A stretch of DNA of 24,483 nucleotides from an uncultured Muribaculaceae bacterium (GCA_910587925.1 CAJUOC010000034.1:1-24483); one strand, 5' to 3'. Positions 14,485 through 21,964 are shown, counted from the stretch's first letter. Numbers and translations: made by a program. The notes: generated by a model not told the origin, from the letters alone.

Positions 14485-14882
14485 GGCGGCGGGGGCGGGC
14501 TGTAAGCCGGGTTATGTGGGGGCGCCGTATATGTCCCGCGAGGGGACACACGTGTGCCTTACCGTCCGTCATTTATCTGAGCAGTCTACCCCCCGGCAAA
14601 GGGCGAGCAACCCTTGTATGCCGGTGTACTTGACCTTGCAACCCATCAGGAGTGCGGCACACCATATCGCTGTGGTGCCCGGTGGGCTCTTACCCCGCCT
14701 TTTCACCCTTACCGCACGCCTGCTCCACGGGATGTGGAGCGGGCGCGCGGCGGTTGTTTTCTGTCACTCTGCTCCGAGGTTTCCCCCGGCTCCCCGAGGG
14801 GAGGGTGGCGCTCTGCGTTGCCCGGACTTTCCTCCGGCCCTTTACAGGAAAGGCCGGCGACGGACCGTCCGCCCCGCCTGCC
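14485..14882 (-). ncRNA. rnpB: RNase P RNA, type A
   Basis: The catalytic RNA of RNase P, about 398 nt, which matures tRNA 5' ends. Diagnostic parts on the minus strand are the P4 5' side GGAGGAAAGTCCGGGC (around 14832-14817), the AGAGTGACAGAAAACAACCGCC core segment, the 3' core TAGACTGCTCAGATAAATGAC-type stretch, and the closing AACCCGGCTTACAG. P1 is formed by GGCAGGCGGGGCGG at the 5' end and CCGCCCCCGCCGCC at the 3' end. The 3' end runs directly into six T (14484-14479), so P1 with this tract resembles an intrinsic terminator. The 5' end is only about 3 nt after the lpxA stop codon. Ends are estimated to within a few nt. Confidence 0.95.
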
Positions 14883-14885
14883 TGT

Positions 14886-15665
14886 TTATGAGAAGTATCC
14901 GCGGATGATGCCTCGCTTGGCGTTGCGGATAAACTGTGTGATTTCGTCGCGCTCCTTGGTGGCGGGCAGCTCGGCTTCGATGCGCTCGATGGCGTCGGAC
15001 ACGTTGAGGCTCGACATGTATATGTAGCGGTAGATGTCTTGTATCTCGCGTATGGTCTCGTTGGAGAATCCGCGGCGGCGCAGACCCACGGAGTTGATGC
15101 CGGTATATGCGATGGGCTCGCGGGCTGCCTTGACAAAGGGCGGGATGTCTTTGTTGATAAGGGCGCCGCCCTGTATCATCACGTGGGAGCCGAGGTGGCA
15201 GAACTGGTGCACGAGTGTACCGCCGCCAATCACGGCGTAGTTGTCTACGACGACCTCGCCGGCGAGCTGGGTGGCGTTGGATATGATTACGTTGTCGCCT
15301 ACGATGCAGTCGTGAGCCACGTGGCTGTAGGCCATGATGAGGCAGTTGTTGCCTACGACGGTCTTGCCACGGGCGGCTGTACCGCGGTTGATGGTGACGC
15401 ACTCACGGATGGTGGTGTTGTCGCCTACTACGGCCAGGGTGTCCTCGCCCTGAAACTTGAGGTCCTGGGGCACGGCGCCGATGACTGCGCCCGGAAAGAT
15501 GGTGCAATTGGCGCCGATGCGTGAGCCTTCGAGGATTGTCACGCCTGAGAGGATGCGGGTACCCTCGCCTATCTCGACATTCTGGTCGATGGTCACGAAG
15601 GGGTCGATGACCACGCTGGAGGGTATCTTTGCGGCGGGATGGATATATGCTAAGGGTTGTTTCAT
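14886..15665 (-). CDS. lpxA: UDP-N-acetylglucosamine O-acyltransferase
   Basis: First enzyme of lipid A synthesis: transfers a 3-hydroxyacyl chain from acyl carrier protein to UDP-GlcNAc in the cytoplasm. 259 residues, the standard length. Left-handed beta-helix hexapeptide repeats span about 8-190, followed by the helical tail. The catalytic His of the E. coli enzyme (His125) corresponds to His118 in AYSHVAHDC. GGGTLVHQFCHLG is also well conserved. It is the third gene of the lpxD, lpxC-fabZ, lpxA operon, 17 nt behind lpxC-fabZ, and is followed immediately by rnpB. Confidence 0.97.
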   Translation of the reverse strand: MKQPLAYIHPAAKIPSSVVIDPFVTIDQNVEIGEGTRILSGVTILEGSRIGANCTIFPGAVIGAVPQDLKFQGEDTLAVVGDNTTIRECVTINRGTAARGKTVVGNNCLIMAYSHVAHDCIVGDNVIISNATQLAGEVVVDNYAVIGGGTLVHQFCHLGSHVMIQGGALINKDIPPFVKAAREPIAYTGINSVGLRRRGFSNETIREIQDIYRYIYMSSLNVSDAIERIEAELPATKERDEITQFIRNAKRGIIRGYFS

Positions 15666-15682
15666 GAGATATGAATCGCGGG

Positions 15683-17065
15683 TTATTTATTCTTGATAAT
15701 CTGTGCCATGAACTCGCACTCGCACACTATCTTCTCGCCCACAAAGGCGCGGCCTTTCATGACGGCGCAGCCGCGGCGCAGCTCGGTCATAAACGACACG
15801 TGGAAGAGGAGTGTATCGCCGGGCACGACTTTCTGGCGAAACTTCACGTTGTCGATTTTCATGAAGTATGTGGAGTATCTCTCGGGGTCGGGCACGGTGC
15901 TGAGCACGAGCAGACCGCCGGTCTGGGCCATGGCCTCTACCATGAGCACGCCGGGCATGACGGGCTCCTGGGGGAAGTGGCCCTGGAAGAAGGGCTCGTT
16001 GGTGGTGACGTTTTTCACACCTACGATGTACTGCGCGCCTTTCTCGATGACTTTGTCGACGAGCAGGAAGGGGTAGCGGTGGGGCAGCAGTGTGCGTATC
16101 TGGTTGTTGTCCATCAGCGGCTCGCGGTTGGGGTCGTAGATGGGTGCCTGGATGTCCTGGCGCTTGATCTCGCGCCGGATGTCCTTGGCCAGGGTGGTAT
16201 TGATGGTATGTCCGGGGCGGGTGGCTATCACCTTGCCCTTGATGGGACGGCCGATGAGAGCGAGGTCGCCCACGACGTCAAGCAGCTTGTGGCGCGCCGG
16301 CTCATTGTCGTACTGCAGCGGACTCGGGTTGATGTAGCCGTACTTCTCGGGATGACGGTGCTCGACGCCCATGAGGTCGGCGATCGAGTCGAGACGGGCG
16401 GCGTCGATGGGGCTGTCGTATATCACGATGGCATTGTCGAGGTCGCCGCCCTTGATGAGGCCGGCCGACACCAGAGGCTCTATTTCGCGCACAAATACAA
16501 ATGTGCGGGCGGGAGCGATTCCGGCGGCAAACTCCTCGATGTGCTCCATCGAGGCATATTGATTGGCCAGCACGGGGGAGTCGAAATTGACCTTGACCTC
16601 GACGCTGAACTCGTCGTCGGGCAGTATCATTATCTTGGAGCCGCTCACGGCATCAGACACCTCGATTTTCTGCTTTACGATATAATAATCTTTTTCCAGC
16701 TTCTGCTCGGCAAGCCCGACTGCGGCTATAGCCTCGGTGAAGGGGCGTGCGCTGCCGTCGAGGATGGGCATCTCGGGGCCGTCGAGACTGATGAGGCAGT
16801 TGTCGACGCCGGCGGCATAGAGAGCGGCCATGGCGTGCTCGACGGTGCTGACGGTCACGTCGCCCTTGGCAAGCACCGTACCGCGGGTGGTGGCGGTGAC
16901 ATACTCGGCCAGACAGTCTATCACGGGCTGGCCGTCGAGATCGGTGCGGCGTATCTTGTAGCCGTGATTGTCGGGAGCGGGTGCAAACTCCGCTGTGATA
17001 TGCCGGCCGGTATGCAGGCCCTTGCCGGAGAGGGTAAAGGATGAGGTCAGTGTGAGCTGTTTCAT
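15683..17065 (-). CDS. lpxC/fabZ: LpxC-FabZ fusion: UDP-3-O-acyl-GlcNAc deacetylase / 3-hydroxyacyl-ACP dehydratase
   Basis: A bifunctional protein of 460 residues. The N-terminal part (about 1-305) is LpxC, the zinc-dependent committed step of lipid A synthesis, with likely zinc ligands His77 (STVEH), His259 and Asp263 (ARHKLLD) and catalytic His286 (RPGHTIN). The C-terminal part (about 315-460) is FabZ, the dehydratase of fatty acid elongation, with His363 in GHFPQEPVMPGV and Glu377 in MVEAMAQ. This fusion is established in Bacteroidota and joins two enzymes that compete for 3-hydroxyacyl-ACP. The start at 17065 (MKQLTLTSSF) is preferred; the frame upstream overlaps the lpxD end. It lies 10 nt behind lpxD. 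Confidence 0.97.
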   Translation of the reverse strand: MKQLTLTSSFTLSGKGLHTGRHITAEFAPAPDNHGYKIRRTDLDGQPVIDCLAEYVTATTRGTVLAKGDVTVSTVEHAMAALYAAGVDNCLISLDGPEMPILDGSARPFTEAIAAVGLAEQKLEKDYYIVKQKIEVSDAVSGSKIMILPDDEFSVEVKVNFDSPVLANQYASMEHIEEFAAGIAPARTFVFVREIEPLVSAGLIKGGDLDNAIVIYDSPIDAARLDSIADLMGVEHRHPEKYGYINPSPLQYDNEPARHKLLDVVGDLALIGRPIKGKVIATRPGHTINTTLAKDIRREIKRQDIQAPIYDPNREPLMDNNQIRTLLPHRYPFLLVDKVIEKGAQYIVGVKNVTTNEPFFQGHFPQEPVMPGVLMVEAMAQTGGLLVLSTVPDPERYSTYFMKIDNVKFRQKVVPGDTLLFHVSFMTELRRGCAVMKGRAFVGEKIVCECEFMAQIIKNK

Positions 17066-17075
17066 ATATCGGGTC

Positions 17076-18107
17076 TTATTTATCGGATTTGGATGCGCGC
17101 TCAAGGGCCGAGATACGGTCGGCCAGCTCCTTGATGCGCTTTATATATACGGTCTGGCGCATGTAATCGCGGGCGTCGATGGCAGGCGAGCCCATCATCT
17201 TGGCGCCGGCGGGGATGCTGTGGGCCACTCCGCTCTGCGCGGCCAGCCCCACACGGTCGCCCACGGTGATGTGCCCGGCAAAGCCCACCTGACCGCCCAC
17301 CATGCAGTGGGCGCCAATCTTGGTGGAGCCGGCCACACCGGCCTGCGCGGCCATCACGGTGTGCTCGCCGATCTCGACATTGTGGGCCGCCTGGATGAGA
17401 TTGTCAAGCTTGACGCCGCGGCCGATGCGGGTGGCGCCCATAGTAGCGCGGTCTACCGTGGTATTAGCGCCGATCTCCACATCGTCGGCAATCTCCACGA
17501 TGCCTATCTGCGGGATTTTATGATAGGAGCCGTCGGCCGTCGGGGCAAATCCGAAGCCGTCGGAGCCGATTACAGCGCCCGCATGTATGATACAGCGCGC
17601 GCCGATGCGGCAGCCATGGTAAATCTTCGCACCGGGATACACCACCGTACCCTCGCCCAGAGTGACACCCGGACCCACATAAGCCTGGGGATAGATCTTG
17701 ACACCCTTGCCGAGGCAGGCGCCTGCACCGATGTATGCAAATGCGCCGATGTATGCGTCGGCCGGCACATCGACACCCTCGGCCACATAGCAGGGCTGCT
17801 CCACACCCGACGGCTGCGGGGTGAGAGCCTGCGCCGCAAACTCAAGCAGGCGCGACAGAGTGTCATAAGGGTCGTCGACACGTATCATGGTGGCGCTTAC
17901 AGGGCGCTCCGGCTCGAAATCGCGGCGCACCAGCACCACCGATGCCTGCGTGTCATATATATGATGTGTATATTTTGGATTGGCAAGGAAGGTGATGGCG
18001 TCGGGACCGGCCTCCTCGATTTTTGCGAAAGTTGATACGGCGGCATCGGGGTTGCCCTCGACCGCTCCGCCTACCATTGCTGCTATTTGACTGGCTTTAA
18101 ATTCCAT
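17076..18107 (-). CDS. lpxD: UDP-3-O-(3-hydroxyacyl)glucosamine N-acyltransferase
   Basis: Third step of lipid A synthesis: N-acylates UDP-3-O-acyl-glucosamine using 3-hydroxyacyl-ACP. 343 residues, typical for the family. An N-terminal uridine-binding domain (about 1-100, with NPKYTHHIYDT) precedes hexapeptide beta-helix repeats (about 105-310) and a C-terminal helix. Catalytic His242 lies in LIQAAHNVEIGEHTV, equivalent to E. coli His239. The start at 18107 (MEFKASQIAAMV) matches the family; the frame continues upstream but crosses into the leader. First gene of the operon, with a promoter about 20 nt upstream. Confidence 0.96.
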   Translation of the reverse strand: MEFKASQIAAMVGGAVEGNPDAAVSTFAKIEEAGPDAITFLANPKYTHHIYDTQASVVLVRRDFEPERPVSATMIRVDDPYDTLSRLLEFAAQALTPQPSGVEQPCYVAEGVDVPADAYIGAFAYIGAGACLGKGVKIYPQAYVGPGVTLGEGTVVYPGAKIYHGCRIGARCIIHAGAVIGSDGFGFAPTADGSYHKIPQIGIVEIADDVEIGANTTVDRATMGATRIGRGVKLDNLIQAAHNVEIGEHTVMAAQAGVAGSTKIGAHCMVGGQVGFAGHITVGDRVGLAAQSGVAHSIPAGAKMMGSPAIDARDYMRQTVYIKRIKELADRISALERASKSDK

Positions 18108-18127
18108 TAGTATATAATAAGCATTGG

Positions 18128-18135
18128 CAAAGGTA
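18128..18135 (-). promoter_or_regulatory. -7 promoter element of the lpxD operon
   Basis: On the minus strand this reads TACCTTTG, a perfect TAnnTTTG. Initiation near 18122 leaves a leader of about 15 nt. Upstream (18136-18316) is an AT-rich stretch in which nothing else was recognised. Confidence 0.6.
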
Positions 18136-18316
18136 GCAAACAAAATTCACATTTGGCCTATAAATGCGCCAAAATCGTATTTCGGCGCCAATCCAAACAC
18201 ATTTTCACATCATTTGTGCAATTTTCAACACACTGAATACATGACACTTACACACCTGCAATACAAAAATAGCCCCTATAGCGCCCCCGCGCCGCTGAAA
18301 TATCAGAAAAAAGTAG

Positions 18317-18324
18317 TATCTTTG
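18317..18324 (+). promoter_or_regulatory. -7 promoter element of a candidate small RNA
   Basis: TATCTTTG is a perfect TAnnTTTG on the plus strand. No plus-strand protein gene follows for over 1 kb, and the next feature is an intrinsic terminator at 18450-18488. No clear -33 element. Confidence 0.6.
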
Positions 18325-18329
18325 CGCTC

Positions 18330-18488
18330 AAGATTTTGAAAATCATTTCAGTTTTAGGGTTAGTATAGACTGCACGCCACAGTCGCGGCAGTCATCAAAG
18401 AAATGTGTTTTATGTTAGTTATGTAATTGTTTTAAGTCATTAAAACAGCGTCGGGCGACCTCGTGAGAAGTCGCCCGACTTATTTTTT
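18330..18488 (+). ncRNA. Candidate small RNA (about 160 nt), unassigned
   Basis: An intergenic unit with a perfect -7 element at 18317-18324 and a strong terminator. Predicted hairpins in order: GATTT/AAATC at 18332-18344; GACTGC-A-CGC pairing with GCG-GCAGTC at 18368-18393 (9 bp with one bulged A); GTTTTAA-GTCA-TTAAAAC at 18429-18446; and the terminator stem. An AT-rich single-stranded stretch (18394-18428) separates the second and third. The only short frame inside is a 7-codon ATG frame at 18403, which is not convincing. It lies between lpxD and the DUF308 gene, both on the other strand, so it is neither their leader nor an obvious 3' remnant. It does not show signatures of 6S, SRP or other RNAs that I recognise. 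Confidence 0.6.
18450..18488 (+). terminator. Intrinsic terminator of the candidate small RNA
   Basis: GTCGGGCGAC (18450-18459) pairs perfectly with GTCGCCCGAC (18470-18479) around a 10-nt loop and is followed by TTATTTTTT. The T-tract is only on the plus strand, so it does not serve the minus-strand DUF308 gene that ends 20 nt further on. Confidence 0.85.
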
Positions 18489-18507
18489 CCGACGGATGAG
18501 CTTGGCG

Positions 18508-19191
18508 TCAATTTTGCGCGGGTGTGGTGTCGTGGGAGGGGTCGAGCGGCTTGGCCGGCTCGGCGGGGGCAGCGGCAGCAGTCTCGGCCTTGGGAGTGTC
18601 GGCTGTGCTGTCGAGCGGACGGGGATTGCGGGCTTCTTTGATGCGCGCGCGGTTGTAACCGCCTATCATCGAGCCTTCGACGACTGTCGCCAGGCCAAAT
18701 ACTGCCAAGGCCACGCCGGTGATGAGAAGCACCATATCGCCGGTGAGTGTCTCGTCGCGGGCTATGAACAGGTATACGGCGCCGGCAGCCAGGGCGGTCG
18801 GTATCACATACAGCCAGCCGGGCAGTCGCGCCGGACGGCAGCCGTAGGCGAGCAGAAAGAATTGGTACAGCGCCCCAAACGCAATCAGTACGCCAAACAT
18901 AAAGGCGACGAGGGCGGCAAATGTAGGCTCGAAAATCAGCATCGCCAGGCCGAGTATGACAGCCGCGGCACTGCTCACCCAGCTGAATACGGCCGAGAAC
19001 ATCCCGCGCTGAGCCTTGGTCTCGGGCTTTGCGCCGAGAAACACTGCCATATTGAGCAGACCGGCAAGGATGAAAAGCACTCCGCCGGTGATGACTATAC
19101 CCGTAGTAGTGACGGCTTTATGCAGGATAATCAACACCACACCCGCCACCAGCACCAGCAGTCCGATAAGAAATAGATTACGTCCTTTCAT
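18508..19191 (-). CDS. DUF308/HdeD-like six-span membrane protein
   Basis: 227 residues. About six hydrophobic helices lie between 5 and 180 (for example 5-24, 31-52, 70-88, 91-115, 125-143, 152-172), arranged as pairs like the HdeD/DUF308 family. The C-terminal 45 residues are a polar, Ala/Pro-rich tail, presumably cytoplasmic and disordered. Function unknown; HdeD in E. coli relates to acid resistance, but that is not transferable. Its promoter is probably at 19289-19296, giving a leader of about 90 nt that contains an AGACTG/CAGTCT inverted repeat (19233-19245) followed by a short T-run on the minus strand. Confidence 0.7.
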   Translation of the reverse strand: MKGRNLFLIGLLVLVAGVVLIILHKAVTTTGIVITGGVLFILAGLLNMAVFLGAKPETKAQRGMFSAVFSWVSSAAAVILGLAMLIFEPTFAALVAFMFGVLIAFGALYQFFLLAYGCRPARLPGWLYVIPTALAAGAVYLFIARDETLTGDMVLLITGVALAVFGLATVVEGSMIGGYNRARIKEARNPRPLDSTADTPKAETAAAAPAEPAKPLDPSHDTTPAQN

Positions 19192-19288
19192 ATTTGTTTT
19201 TATTTTGAAACAACCGAGCGCGCCAAAAAGTTAGACTGTCAGTCTTTCGGGATTACGGCTGCCGCGGCTCCGCTGAGATAAATGCCGA

Positions 19289-19296
19289 CAAATGTA
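19289..19296 (-). promoter_or_regulatory. -7 promoter element of the DUF308 gene
   Basis: On the minus strand this reads TACATTTG, a perfect TAnnTTTG, pointing away from the rho promoter 50 bp to the right. Confidence 0.5.
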
Positions 19297-19343
19297 ATGA
19301 AATATTATCGCGCGGGCAAAGATGCGAACTTTTTGCCGTGGCA

Positions 19344-19374
19344 TTTGTTTAATTAAAAGGTTTTTGTAACTTTG
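19344..19374 (+). promoter_or_regulatory. rho promoter
   Basis: TTTG at 19344-19347 and TAACTTTG at 19367-19374, separated by exactly 19 nt. This is a full match to the Bacteroidota -33/-7 consensus. Transcription should start near 19380, about 80 nt before the rho ATG. Confidence 0.8.
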
Positions 19375-19393
19375 TGGCGCAATTTGGGCGTGC

Positions 19394-19459
19394 GACCCTC
19401 CTCCCCCGTTCATCCATCTACCTATCGCGCCCTACCCTCCCCCCCCACATTTATTATAT
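19394..19459 (+). promoter_or_regulatory. C-rich, G-poor rho leader (candidate rut site)
   Basis: Between the rho promoter and the ATG the leader is strikingly unstructured and pyrimidine-rich. By hand count, the 56 nt from 19397 hold 33 C and only 3 G, including a run of eight C at 19439-19446. This is the composition Rho itself binds. Autoregulation of rho through termination in its own leader is established in E. coli; its operation here is inference. No good Shine-Dalgarno is present, as usual in this phylum. Confidence 0.55.
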
Positions 19460-21451
19460 ATGTATAGTTTAAACGACCTCGATAAGATGGCCGACGAGCA
19501 GCTTAAGCAAGTTGCCGAGTCGCTGGGCCTCAAGAAGATCGACATCTCCCAAAAGCAAAATCTCATATACCGTATACTCGACGAGCAGGCCATCGCATCG
19601 GCGGCCGCATCGGCCGAGCGCGGCCGCCAGCGCAGCGAGGCTGCGGGCGATACCGCCAAGAAGCGCGGCCGCAAAAAGAAAGCCGACCAGGCTGAGGCGA
19701 ACGACGCCACAGCCGCAGCAGCCGAGCCAAAGAAGAAGCGGGCATCGCGCAAAAGCAGCGCCAAGCCCGAGGCCGCCGACGAGCAGCCCGCCGCCGAGAC
19801 TGCCCCCGCCGCCGAGGCGACCGAGGCTGTAGAGCCGGCACAGCCCGAGGCTCCTGCCAAGAAGCGCCGCGGCCGCCCCGCCAAGAAAGACCAGGCGGCT
19901 GCAGCCGAGTCCGCCGCCGAGCAGAGCGCAGCCCCGGCCGAGGCTGCCGAGCCACAGGCCGCAGCAGCCGAGCCGGAGGCAAATCAGCCCGCGGCGCAGC
20001 CCGATACGCAGGCCGACGCTCCGGCGCAAGAGCCCGAGACAGCCCGGCCCGCGCAAGGCGAGCACCACCGCGAGATGCACCCGTCGGGAGAATTCACCCA
20101 ATTTTTCCCCCGCAGCGAGGGGCGCAAATTTGTACCCCGCAGCCAGCAGGAGCGCGAGCAGCAGCCCCGCCAGATGATGCAGCAGCCGCAGGGCCCGGTG
20201 GTGATAGCCGAGCCCGGCCAGCAAGTACCCGGCATGCCCGGCCAAGGCAAGAAGAAAAAGCAGAAAAACAAGCAGGCCGACCGCGCTCAGGTCGTGGCCG
20301 ACCAGCGCCTGCCCCAGCAGCAGCGATACGACTTTGAAGACCTGCTGCGCACCCAGGGCGTGCTCGAGGTAATGCCCGAGGGCCATGGCTTCCTGCGCTC
20401 GTCTGACTTCAACTACATGCCCTCGCCCGACGATGTACTCCTCACCCAGCAGCAGATAAAAGCCGCCGCCCTCAAGACCGGCGATGTAGTGGAGTGCACG
20501 GTGCGCCCGCCCCACGAAGGCGAGAAATACTTCCCCATGACCCGCCTGCTCGAGGTCAACGGACGCTCGCCCGAGTTTATCCGCGACCGGATGCAGTTTG
20601 AGCACCTCACGCCGCTCTTCCCCGACGAGAAATTTGACCTCACCGGCCGCTCGTCGGCCAACCTGTCGACCCGCGTAGTCGACATGTTTGCTCCCATCGG
20701 CAAGGGCCAGCGCGCCCTCATCGTGGCGCCACCCAAGACAGGTAAGACTCTACTGCTCAAAGATATCGCCAACGCCATCGCCGACAACCATCCCGAGACC
20801 TACATCATGATACTGCTCATCGACGAGCGTCCCGAGGAAGTCACCGACATGAGCCGCAGCGTGAAGGCCGAGGTGATAGCATCGACATTTGACGAGCCCG
20901 CCGACCGCCACGTGCGCATCGCCGGCATCGTGCTCGAGAAGGCCAAGCGCATGGTAGAGAGCGGCCACGACGTGGTGATACTGCTCGACTCCATCACCCG
21001 CCTGGCCCGCGCATACAACACAGTCGCCCCCGCCTCGGGCAAGATACTCTCGGGCGGTGTCGACGCCAACGCCCTCCAGAAGCCCAAGCGCTTTTTCGGT
21101 GCCGCGCGCAATATCGAGGGCGGCGGCTCGCTCACCATCATCGCCACCGCGCTCACCGAGACATCGTCGAAGATGGACGAGGTAATCTTCGAGGAGTTTA
21201 AGGGCACCGGCAACATGGAGCTCCAGCTCGACCGCCGCCTCTCCAACAAGCGCATCTTCCCCGCCGTCGACATCATGGCCTCGAGCACCCGCCGCGACGA
21301 CCTGCTCCTGCGCGAGGAGACCCTCAACCGCATGTGGATACTGCGCCGCTTCCTGGCCGACCGCAATCCCATCGAGGCAATGGAGTTTATCAAAGACCGC
21401 ATGGAGCGCACCCGCGACAACGACGAGCTGCTGCGCACCATGGGCGAGTAA
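19460..21451 (+). CDS. rho: Transcription termination factor Rho with long disordered insert
   Basis: A hexameric RNA-dependent ATPase/helicase that ends transcription. 663 residues, much longer than E. coli Rho (419). Rho_N helical domain about 1-45; low-complexity insert about 46-285 rich in Ala, Glu, Pro, Gln and Lys, with basic AT-hook-like clusters KKRGRKKK (67-74) and KKRRGRPAKK (134-143); RNA-binding cold-shock-like domain about 295-370 (RTQGVLEVMPEGHGFLR); ATPase domain with Walker A PPKTGKTLL (424-432) and Walker B DVVILLDSIT (504-513). All core motifs look intact. Similar inserts occur across Bacteroidota, and in B. thetaiotaomicron the disordered region is reported to drive phase separation. 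No intrinsic terminator was found after the gene. Confidence 0.97.
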   Translation: MYSLNDLDKMADEQLKQVAESLGLKKIDISQKQNLIYRILDEQAIASAAASAERGRQRSEAAGDTAKKRGRKKKADQAEANDATAAAAEPKKKRASRKSSAKPEAADEQPAAETAPAAEATEAVEPAQPEAPAKKRRGRPAKKDQAAAAESAAEQSAAPAEAAEPQAAAAEPEANQPAAQPDTQADAPAQEPETARPAQGEHHREMHPSGEFTQFFPRSEGRKFVPRSQQEREQQPRQMMQQPQGPVVIAEPGQQVPGMPGQGKKKKQKNKQADRAQVVADQRLPQQQRYDFEDLLRTQGVLEVMPEGHGFLRSSDFNYMPSPDDVLLTQQQIKAAALKTGDVVECTVRPPHEGEKYFPMTRLLEVNGRSPEFIRDRMQFEHLTPLFPDEKFDLTGRSSANLSTRVVDMFAPIGKGQRALIVAPPKTGKTLLLKDIANAIADNHPETYIMILLIDERPEEVTDMSRSVKAEVIASTFDEPADRHVRIAGIVLEKAKRMVESGHDVVILLDSITRLARAYNTVAPASGKILSGGVDANALQKPKRFFGAARNIEGGGSLTIIATALTETSSKMDEVIFEEFKGTGNMELQLDRRLSNKRIFPAVDIMASSTRRDDLLLREETLNRMWILRRFLADRNPIEAMEFIKDRMERTRDNDELLRTMGE

Positions 21452-21506
21452 GAGAGCCTTTACACCGACAGAGCCGCAAAAATCACATTATTCCAGCTGT
21501 TTATTA

Positions 21507-21536
21507 TTGCCAATTAAAAAAAAGTTGCGATATTTG
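21507..21536 (+). promoter_or_regulatory. Promoter of the HU gene
   Basis: TTG at 21507-21509 and GATATTTG at 21529-21536 are spaced by 19 nt. The -7 differs from TAnnTTTG only in its first base. Start expected near 21541, giving a leader of about 80 nt. Confidence 0.6.
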
Positions 21537-21540
21537 CACT

Positions 21541-21586
21541 GCGAAAAGAGTCGGCGCATCCGCCGATGGCTCCGTCGGCCCTTCGC
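21541..21586 (+). promoter_or_regulatory. Structured HU leader with mutually exclusive hairpins
   Basis: An outer stem GCGAA/TTCGC (21541-21545 with 21582-21586) encloses two alternatives. CGGCG (21552-21556) pairs with CGCCG (21561-21565) around a CATC loop, or GCCGA (21562-21566) pairs with TCGGC (21575-21579). The two cannot form together because they share 21562-21565. Two copies of GTCGGC compete for one partner. A switch or protein-binding site is possible; the role is unknown. Confidence 0.4.
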
Positions 21587-21623
21587 AACGACATAAAAGA
21601 CACCTAAACATATAAATACGACA

Positions 21624-21908
21624 ATGACTAAAGCTGATATCGTAAACGAAATCTCGAAGTCGACCGGACTCGACAAAGCTATGGTGCTCGAGACTGTAGA
21701 AAAATTCATGACAGTAGTCAAGGAGTCGCTTTCCAGCGGCGAGAATGTCTACCTGCGTGGATTTGGTAGCTTCATCATCAAGACCCGCTCCGAGAAGACC
21801 GCCCGCAATATCTCCAAGAATACCACCATCATCATTCCCGAGCACAACATCCCCGCCTTCAAGCCCGCCAAGGTATTTATGGAGGATGTGAAAAACGCCA
21901 AGAATTGA
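21624..21908 (+). CDS. HU/IHF-family nucleoid protein
   Basis: 94 residues, the normal size of HU or IHF subunits. The N-terminal helices TKADIVNEISKSTGLDKAMV are followed by VYLRGFGSFIIK, the beta arm (about 53-75, SEKTARNISKNTTIIIPEHN) and FKPAKVFMEDV at the end. The arm sequence NTTIIIPEHNIPAFKP corresponds to the minor-groove-binding arm with the conserved Pro. It acts as a homo- or heterodimer that bends DNA. Which subunit type it is cannot be decided from one gene. It has its own promoter after rho and is followed after 56 bp by a tiny basic gene. Confidence 0.93.
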   Translation: MTKADIVNEISKSTGLDKAMVLETVEKFMTVVKESLSSGENVYLRGFGSFIIKTRSEKTARNISKNTTIIIPEHNIPAFKPAKVFMEDVKNAKN

Positions 21909-21964
21909 TCGATACCCCCGTCATACCGAAACTACAACATTATTAACTAATAAATAACGCCAAA

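Noticed and set aside
15671..17044. Plus-strand open frame of 457 codons opposite lpxC-fabZ
   Set aside because: Antisense shadow of a conserved gene with all catalytic residues; composition is His/Gly/Val/Asp-rich without recognisable motifs.
18403..18426. Seven-codon frame inside the candidate small RNA as a leader peptide
   Set aside because: Too short, no conserved residue pattern, and no downstream gene on that strand to regulate.
19469..20605. Minus-strand open frame of 378 codons, Leu/Gly-rich, opposite rho
   Set aside because: It mirrors the Ala/Glu codons of the Rho insert; the apparent hydrophobicity is an antisense artefact.
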